Source: Streptomyces sp. TRM68367 (GTDB taxonomy: Bacteria; Actinomycetota; Actinomycetes; Streptomycetales; Streptomycetaceae). Taken from it: 64,000 nt of DNA. The notes under the pieces are model-generated. The model was not told the DNA's origin. It made no database searches and saw nothing but the letters and a program-made list of their open reading frames with translations. A program made the position numbers and the translations under genes. This document shows positions 58,280-64,000 of this stretch, one piece after another. The stretch's first letter is position 1, and the number at the start of each line of letters is the position of its first letter. The stretch covers positions 46,206-110,205 of the forward strand of contig NZ_JACTVI010000021.1 in the NCBI RefSeq assembly GCF_014495685.1. Direction: 5' to 3'.

Positions 58280-60202
58280 TCAGCGCTTGCGGCGCCGCCC
58301 CCGCCCGCCGCGTACCGGCGACGGGGCCGGACGGGTGTCCGGGGCCGACATCGCCGGTGCCCTGTCCGGGGACGAACGGTCGGCCGAGACGACAAGGGCC
58401 GCGAGGCCCGTCGTGACCGGCACCGAGGCGACCAGGCCGATCGAGCCGACCAGCGTGCGCACGATCTCCTCCGCGACGATCTCGCTGTTGGCCACGGTCC
58501 CCACGCCGCTCTGCGCGATCGAGAAGAGCAGCAGCAACGGCAGGGCGGCACCCGCGTAGGCGAGGACGAGCGTGTTGACGACGGACGCGATGTGGTCGCG
58601 GCCGATGCGCAGGCCCGCCCGGTACAGCCCGCGCCAGCCCATCGACGGGTTGGCCTCGTGCAGCTCCCAGACCGCCGACGTCTGCGTGACCGTCACGTCG
58701 TCGAGGACACCGAGCGAACCGATGATGACGCCGGCGAGCAGCAGACCGCTCATGTCGATCCCCGGATACAGCCCATGGATCAGCCCGGTGTTGTCGTCGG
58801 TGTTGCCGGTGAGCGCGGCCCAGCCGATGAACAGCAGTCCGACCACGCCGGTCAGCAGCAGCGAGACCAGGGTGCCGAGCACCGCCACGGATGTTCTGGC
58901 CGACAGGCCATGGCTGAGATAGAGGGCGATGAGCATGATGGCGCTCGCCCCGACCACCGCCACGACCAGCGGGTTCGAGCCCTGCAGAATCGCGGGCAGG
59001 ATGAAGAAGTTCAGCACCAGGAAGCTGATCGCCAGCGCCAGCAGCGCCATGACGCCCCGCATCCGTCCGACGACCACGACGGCGAGTGCGAAGATGCCGG
59101 CCAGCAGCGCCATGGGGAAGCGCCGGTTGACGTCCGTGACCGAGTACTGCAGGTCCCTCGGCGCGGAGGGCTCGTAGGCGACCACGACCTCCTGGCCCTC
59201 ACGCAACTGCCGGGACTGGTCCGGCTGGACGATCTCGGTGAACGTACGGCCCTTGTCCTTGCCGCTGTCGACCCGGACCGTCGCCCGCTTGCAGGTGCCG
59301 TTGGCCTGCTGCGCCGCGGTGGAACCCTCGGCGGTGGAGGTGTCGCCGGTCGGGGGGACGCTGGAGGCGTTGACGTCCTTGCAGCTCAGCTCGACCACCT
59401 TGGTGACCGTGGCGTCCTGCGTCTGGCGGTCGAAGCCGACGCCGGTGCGCTCATGCGGCGGGGCGCCGCCCGGCCACAGCACCGTGAGACCCACCAGCAC
59501 CGCCGCGCCGAACGGGATGAGGATCGCCGCGATGAGCTTGCGCAGGTGCTGGGAGACGGGGGCCGCCGGGCCGTGGCTGTGCGTGTGGACATGCCCGTGC
59601 CCGCCACCGCTGCCGGGGCCGGGACCGCTGCCGAAGTCGGGCCCGTGGCCGCCGCTGGAGTCGGGTCCGTGACCGCCACCCGGACCATGGTCGTGACCGT
59701 CGCCACCTGCTCCGGACTCGTGCCCGCCGGAACCCGGACCCGGCCTCGGTCCCGGACCATGCCCGCTGGGACCGGGACCCCGGCCATGCCCGCCGGGACC
59801 GGAACCCGGGCCATGCCCACCCGAACCGAAGCCCGAGCCGTGCCCGGGGCCACCAGGACCGGAACCGGGCCCGTTTCCGTGAGCGTCGGGGCCCGGTCCG
59901 GGGCCGTGCCCCTCACCGGTATGCCCGGGCCGGATCCCGGAGCCCGGCCCGTAACCGCCACCGGGCCCGTGACCGTCCCCTCCGGGACCAGGGCCCTGCC
60001 CGATTCCGCCGCCGGAGCCACGTCCGTCGTCGAGCCCGCTGCCCCGCATGTCCGCGAAGTCTTCACCACGGCCGACGCCACGGTCATCGCGACGATCGTG
60101 ACCGCCGTCTCTGCGGCCGTCACCGTTTCCGGCGCCCTGTCCGGGGCCGGATCCGCGGCGTGGTTCGGGCAGTGGGTACGGGGGGTGCTGCGTCGTGGTC
60201 AC
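58280..60202 (-). CDS. YibE/F family membrane protein
   Basis: A 640-residue protein. Residues 1-205 are a highly biased arm of Gly, Pro and His repeats (GPGPGGHGPGSGPGG-like), with dozens of histidines. After LRKLIAAILIPFGAAVLVGL comes an external domain (VVELSCKDVNASSVPPTGDT), then the seven to eight helices of YibE/F (GILDDVTVTQTSAVWELH-type motif: GVLDDVTVTQTSAVWEL) and a basic tail. YibE/F proteins are of uncertain function, perhaps permeases; the His-rich arm suggests metal binding. It is convergent with ssgA and divergent from thiC. Confidence 0.88.
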   Translation of the reverse strand: MTTTQHPPYPLPEPRRGSGPGQGAGNGDGRRDGGHDRRDDRGVGRGEDFADMRGSGLDDGRGSGGGIGQGPGPGGDGHGPGGGYGPGSGIRPGHTGEGHGPGPGPDAHGNGPGSGPGGPGHGSGFGSGGHGPGSGPGGHGRGPGPSGHGPGPRPGPGSGGHESGAGGDGHDHGPGGGHGPDSSGGHGPDFGSGPGPGSGGGHGHVHTHSHGPAAPVSQHLRKLIAAILIPFGAAVLVGLTVLWPGGAPPHERTGVGFDRQTQDATVTKVVELSCKDVNASSVPPTGDTSTAEGSTAAQQANGTCKRATVRVDSGKDKGRTFTEIVQPDQSRQLREGQEVVVAYEPSAPRDLQYSVTDVNRRFPMALLAGIFALAVVVVGRMRGVMALLALAISFLVLNFFILPAILQGSNPLVVAVVGASAIMLIALYLSHGLSARTSVAVLGTLVSLLLTGVVGLLFIGWAALTGNTDDNTGLIHGLYPGIDMSGLLLAGVIIGSLGVLDDVTVTQTSAVWELHEANPSMGWRGLYRAGLRIGRDHIASVVNTLVLAYAGAALPLLLLFSIAQSGVGTVANSEIVAEEIVRTLVGSIGLVASVPVTTGLAALVVSADRSSPDRAPAMSAPDTRPAPSPVRGGRGRRRKR

Positions 60203-60282
60203 CGACCGATCATCGCAAGAACGAGCGGGGCCCTCTGTTCACCGCGCCCGGATTGCCGCTAGCGTGGAGGCACCTTTTGTAC

Positions 60283-60450
60283 ACGCGGGAGCTCGGAGCA
60301 CCGGGCTGAGAGGGCGCTGACCTCTGTCCTAGCGATGTTTCACATGAAACGTCACCGAAAGTCGAGTGATGTTTCACACGAAACGTCGGCGGACGGAAGC
60401 CGCTGCGTCGACCGCCGAACCTGTTACCGGGTAATGCCGGCGTAGGGAGT
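60283..60450 (+). promoter_or_regulatory. TPP riboswitch upstream of thiC
   Basis: The conserved halves are visible: CGGGCTGAGAGGG near 60302-60314 and the thi box GAACCTGTTACCGGGTAATG with CCGGCGTAGGGAG ending at 60449. It lies just before the thiC start and should switch thiamine synthesis off when thiamine pyrophosphate is abundant, probably by hiding the ribosome-binding site. The variable arm is expanded and holds two parS-like repeats. Confidence 0.92.
60334..60387. repeat. Two near-identical parS-like repeats inside the riboswitch
   Basis: GATGTTTCACATGAAACGTC (60334-60353) and GATGTTTCACACGAAACGTC (60368-60387) differ at one base. Their cores are one and two mismatches from parS. They lie in the variable arm of the TPP riboswitch. 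Confidence 0.8.
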
Positions 60451-60457
60451 AGGTCTC

Positions 60458-62272
<1,815 letters not shown>

Positions 62273-62283
62273 GCCCACCCTAC

Positions 62284-62326
62284 GGCGGTCCGTGCGGTCT
62301 GAATCTGGCTGACAGCACGGGCCGCC
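62284..62326 (+). terminator. Possible terminator after thiC
   Basis: An imperfect GGCGGTCCGTGC / GCACGGGCCGCC repeat with a 19-base loop, 12 bases after the thiC stop. Confidence 0.45.
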
Positions 62327-62416
62327 TGGTCGTTGCCGGCACAGGGGGCTGGAGCACTGGAGTCACTGTTGCCCAGACCTACCACGAAGAGCCTCGCTTG
62401 GATCCCCTGGACATCT

Positions 62417-63230
62417 GATAAGAGCTCGTAACAGGATCTTGTTGAGGTGCCCTGGTCGGGCGTGACCGATGTGATGATCTGGCCGATCGTGTCGTGTGAC
62501 GACTCGGCCGTGGATCGTGGATGACGACTTGTGGGCCCGGATCGAACCGCTGCTGCCGCCTTGGCCGGAGCGGTCGCCAGGGCCGAAGCCGGTACCGGAT
62601 CGGTTGTGCCTGCAGGGTATCTTGTACGTCCTGCACCAGGACATTGCCTGGCAACTCCTGCCGCAGGGGCTGGGATTCGGCTCCGGGCAGACGTGCTGGC
62701 GGCGCCTGGACCGCTGGCAGAAGGCCGGGGTCTTCGAGCGGCTGCACCGCCTTCTGCTTGCCGAGCTGAACGCGGCTGGCGAACTCACTGGTCCCGCGCG
62801 TGCGTGGATGGCTCCCATGTTCGCGCGAAAAGGGGGGCCGGGACGGGCTCGTCGCCGGTCGACCGGCGCAAGACGGGCAGCAAAGACCACCTGATCTGCG
62901 ACGGCAGGGGCACCCCGCTGCACGTCATCACGACCGCCGCCAACGTCAACGACATCACCCAGACCCTCGACCTGGTCGACGGCATCCCGCCCGTCGCCGG
63001 TCGGCCCGGCCGACCTCGACGGCGCCCGAGTCCATCCTGGCTGACAAGGCGTACGACTCGAAAGCCGTGCGCCGTGAGCTGCGCCGCCGCCGAATCCTGC
63101 CCGTCATTTCCCGCAAGGGCGCCCCGAATATCAAGGGCCTGGGCAAGCTCCGCCACGTCGTCGAGCAGACCTTCGCCCTGCTCCACCAGTTCCCTCGCTG
63201 TCCGATGGGAACGATGAGTGCGAGGTAGCA
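62417..63230 (+). mobile_element. IS5-type insertion element remnant
   Basis: A decayed element: a left end with GAGCTCGTAACAGGATCTTG at about 62421-62440 (a typical IS5-group end), followed by a frameshifted transposase that breaks off near 63190. No right end is seen, so the element is truncated. Confidence 0.65.
62496..63228 (+). pseudogene. IS5 family transposase (frameshifted, truncated)
   Basis: A DDE transposase in three frame pieces. Piece 1 (62496 to about 62785) begins MTTRPWIVDDDLWARIEPLL and includes QGILYVLHQDIAWQLLPQGL. Piece 2 continues as HWSRACVDGSHVRAKRG (catalytic D in VDGSHV), TGSKDHLICDGRGTPLHVIT and NDITQTLDLVDGIPPV. Piece 3, from about 63020, reads SILADKAYDSKAVRRELRRR, SRKGAPNIKGLGKLRHVVEQ (final E in VVEQTFALLHQF). 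The C-terminus that should follow HQF is missing, replaced by unrelated sequence. Not functional. Confidence 0.8.
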
Positions 63231-63384
63231 GTGACAGCGAAGGACGACACCTGGCAAGGCTAACCTCGCGCCTCACGAGATGGGCTGTCCGAAGCTTGAT
63301 CACAAACGCGAGAAGTGCTCCTGACCTGCAACGATAGGGCTTGTCGAGAGTCCTGTTGGCTGCAAGGAAAGAAGCTCTTCTCAG

Positions 63385-63894
63385 GTGACCAAGCGTATCG
63401 GGTCCTATCCGCGTGTCCGTGTCGAGGGCGACGGCCGCGGGGTGGTCTCAGCCCGGGGCCGTGCTGATGGTGGAGACGGTCCGCAAGACCGGTCTGGACG
63501 AGGCGATATCGGCTGCGCTTGCGCTCTGGCGCGAGCCGCTGGCGGTGCACGATCCGGGCAAGATCCTGCTGGATGTGGCGCTCGCGGTCGCACTCGGCGG
63601 GGACTGCCTGGCCGACGTTGGCATGCTGCGGGCCGAACCGGCCGTGTTCGGGCCGGTGGCCTCCGACCCCACGGTTTCCCGGCTGATCGACACACTCGCT
63701 GCGAGCGGGAAACAAGCCCTGGCCGCCATCCGTACGGCTCGGGCTCAGGTCCGCCAGTACGTCTGGACGCGGGCCGGTGAGGCGGCCCCGGATGCCGATG
63801 GGCAGGTGCTCGTGGACCTGGACGGAGTGCTCGTCCTCGCGCACTCCGAGAAGCAGGGCGCCTCTGCGACCTGGAAGAAGACTTTCGGGTTCCA
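63385..63894 (+). pseudogene. IS1380 family transposase, 5' part
   Basis: The N-terminal part of an IS1380-type DDE transposase. It begins with GTG 63385 (MTKRIGSYPRVRVEGDGRGV), shifts frame near 63445, then reads LLDVALAVALGGDCLADVGM, EPAVFGPVASDPTVSRLIDT (family hallmark FGPVASDPTV) and VLVDLDGVLVLAHSEKQGA with the first acidic residue. The reading is interrupted at 63895, at TFGF (normally followed by HPL), by what looks like a group II intron. The rest lies outside the window. Confidence 0.75.
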
Positions 63895-64000
63895 GTGCGC
63901 CATGAGGCGCTCGTGCGCCGTGAGGCGCGGTGAATCGAAGGAGGTGCAAGACCTCCTCGCCAGTCTGTCGCAGCAGGCTGGTGGGAGCTGAACGCAGTCC
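63895..64000 (+). mobile_element. Putative 5' end of a group II intron (cut by window edge)
   Basis: Sequence similarity to the IS1380 frame stops abruptly after TTCGGGTTCCA, and the next bases are GTGCGCC, the GUGYG start of bacterial group II introns. What follows is highly structured: GCGCCATGAGGCGC repeats, GGAGGTGCAAGACCTCC hairpin and AGTCTG...CAGGCT. An intron splitting a transposase gene is a common niche. Only 106 bases are visible, so the reverse transcriptase and 3' end cannot be seen. Confidence 0.45.

Noticed and set aside
58163..60262. A 699-codon plus-strand frame opposite the YibE/F gene
   Set aside because: Low-complexity shadow produced by the Gly/Pro/His repeats on the other strand; the YibE/F frame has membrane helices and family motifs.

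Overview
The window is high-GC actinobacterial DNA carrying the chromosomal replication origin of a Streptomyces-type organism. Evidence for this is the dnaA-oriC-dnaN order, a 677-residue DnaA with a very long domain II, many copies of the Streptomyces ParB site GTTTCACGTGAAAC, the sporulation pair ssgR-ssgA, and a gene order that, from memory, follows the S. coelicolor segment from gnd/dnaN to thiC.

Layout. 1-5166 holds gnd (cut by the window edge), dnaN, the oriC spacer with about a dozen DnaA boxes, and dnaA, all genes on the minus strand. 5166-12165 reads rightwards: rpmH, rnpA, yidD, yidC, khpB/jag, rsmG, parA, parB and an acetyltransferase. 12267-22099 reads leftwards: a DUF6049 surface protein, murJ, a pseudokinase, sigM, its zinc-finger anti-sigma factor, trxB and trxA. 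This is the mycobacterial Rv3909-Rv3914 block with the MurJ-pseudokinase fusion split into two genes. 22358-37258 holds cca, an LppU-like protein, an MFS exporter, ino1, a PadR regulator, a bifunctional penicillin-binding protein, a GT87 mannosyltransferase-like protein, an alanine-racemase-like protein, femX and the rpsF-ssb-rpsR-rplI operon.

37303-44192 mixes core genes (MATE exporter, dnaB, a VOC protein) with decayed insertions: a frameshifted IS1182-type element next to rplI, an IS982-type remnant, and C-terminal stubs of a DinB-like and perhaps an SRPBCC gene. 44193-58086 is ordinary accessory and housekeeping content: beta-lactamase-like hydrolase, GNATs, MarR/MFS pair, HAD, globin-reductase, NUDIX, LysR, PLP lyase, low-molecular-weight phosphatase, cupin, ssgR and ssgA. 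58280-62272 holds a YibE/F protein and thiC behind a TPP riboswitch. 62400-64000 is a graveyard of nested mobile elements: an IS5-type remnant, an IS1380-type remnant, and what looks like the 5' end of a group II intron.

How it fits together. Replication initiation (DnaA, oriC, DnaN, DnaB) and segregation (ParA, ParB, parS) sit together. Twelve exact parS sites are spread from 8.8 to 49.1 kb. Several form the centre of longer perfect palindromes downstream of genes, so the same DNA may act as terminator and as ParB site. Three others lie in reading frames (parA, parB, the anti-sigma gene) and all encode the pentapeptide VSRET. DnaA-box-like sequences also occur outside oriC, upstream of dnaA, parA and dnaB and between gnd and dnaN. 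No CRISPR array or tRNA gene was seen, and no wholly new multi-gene system was recognised. The most unusual signals are the parS/terminator composites, the two parS-like repeats inside the TPP riboswitch, and the layered mobile-element remnants.
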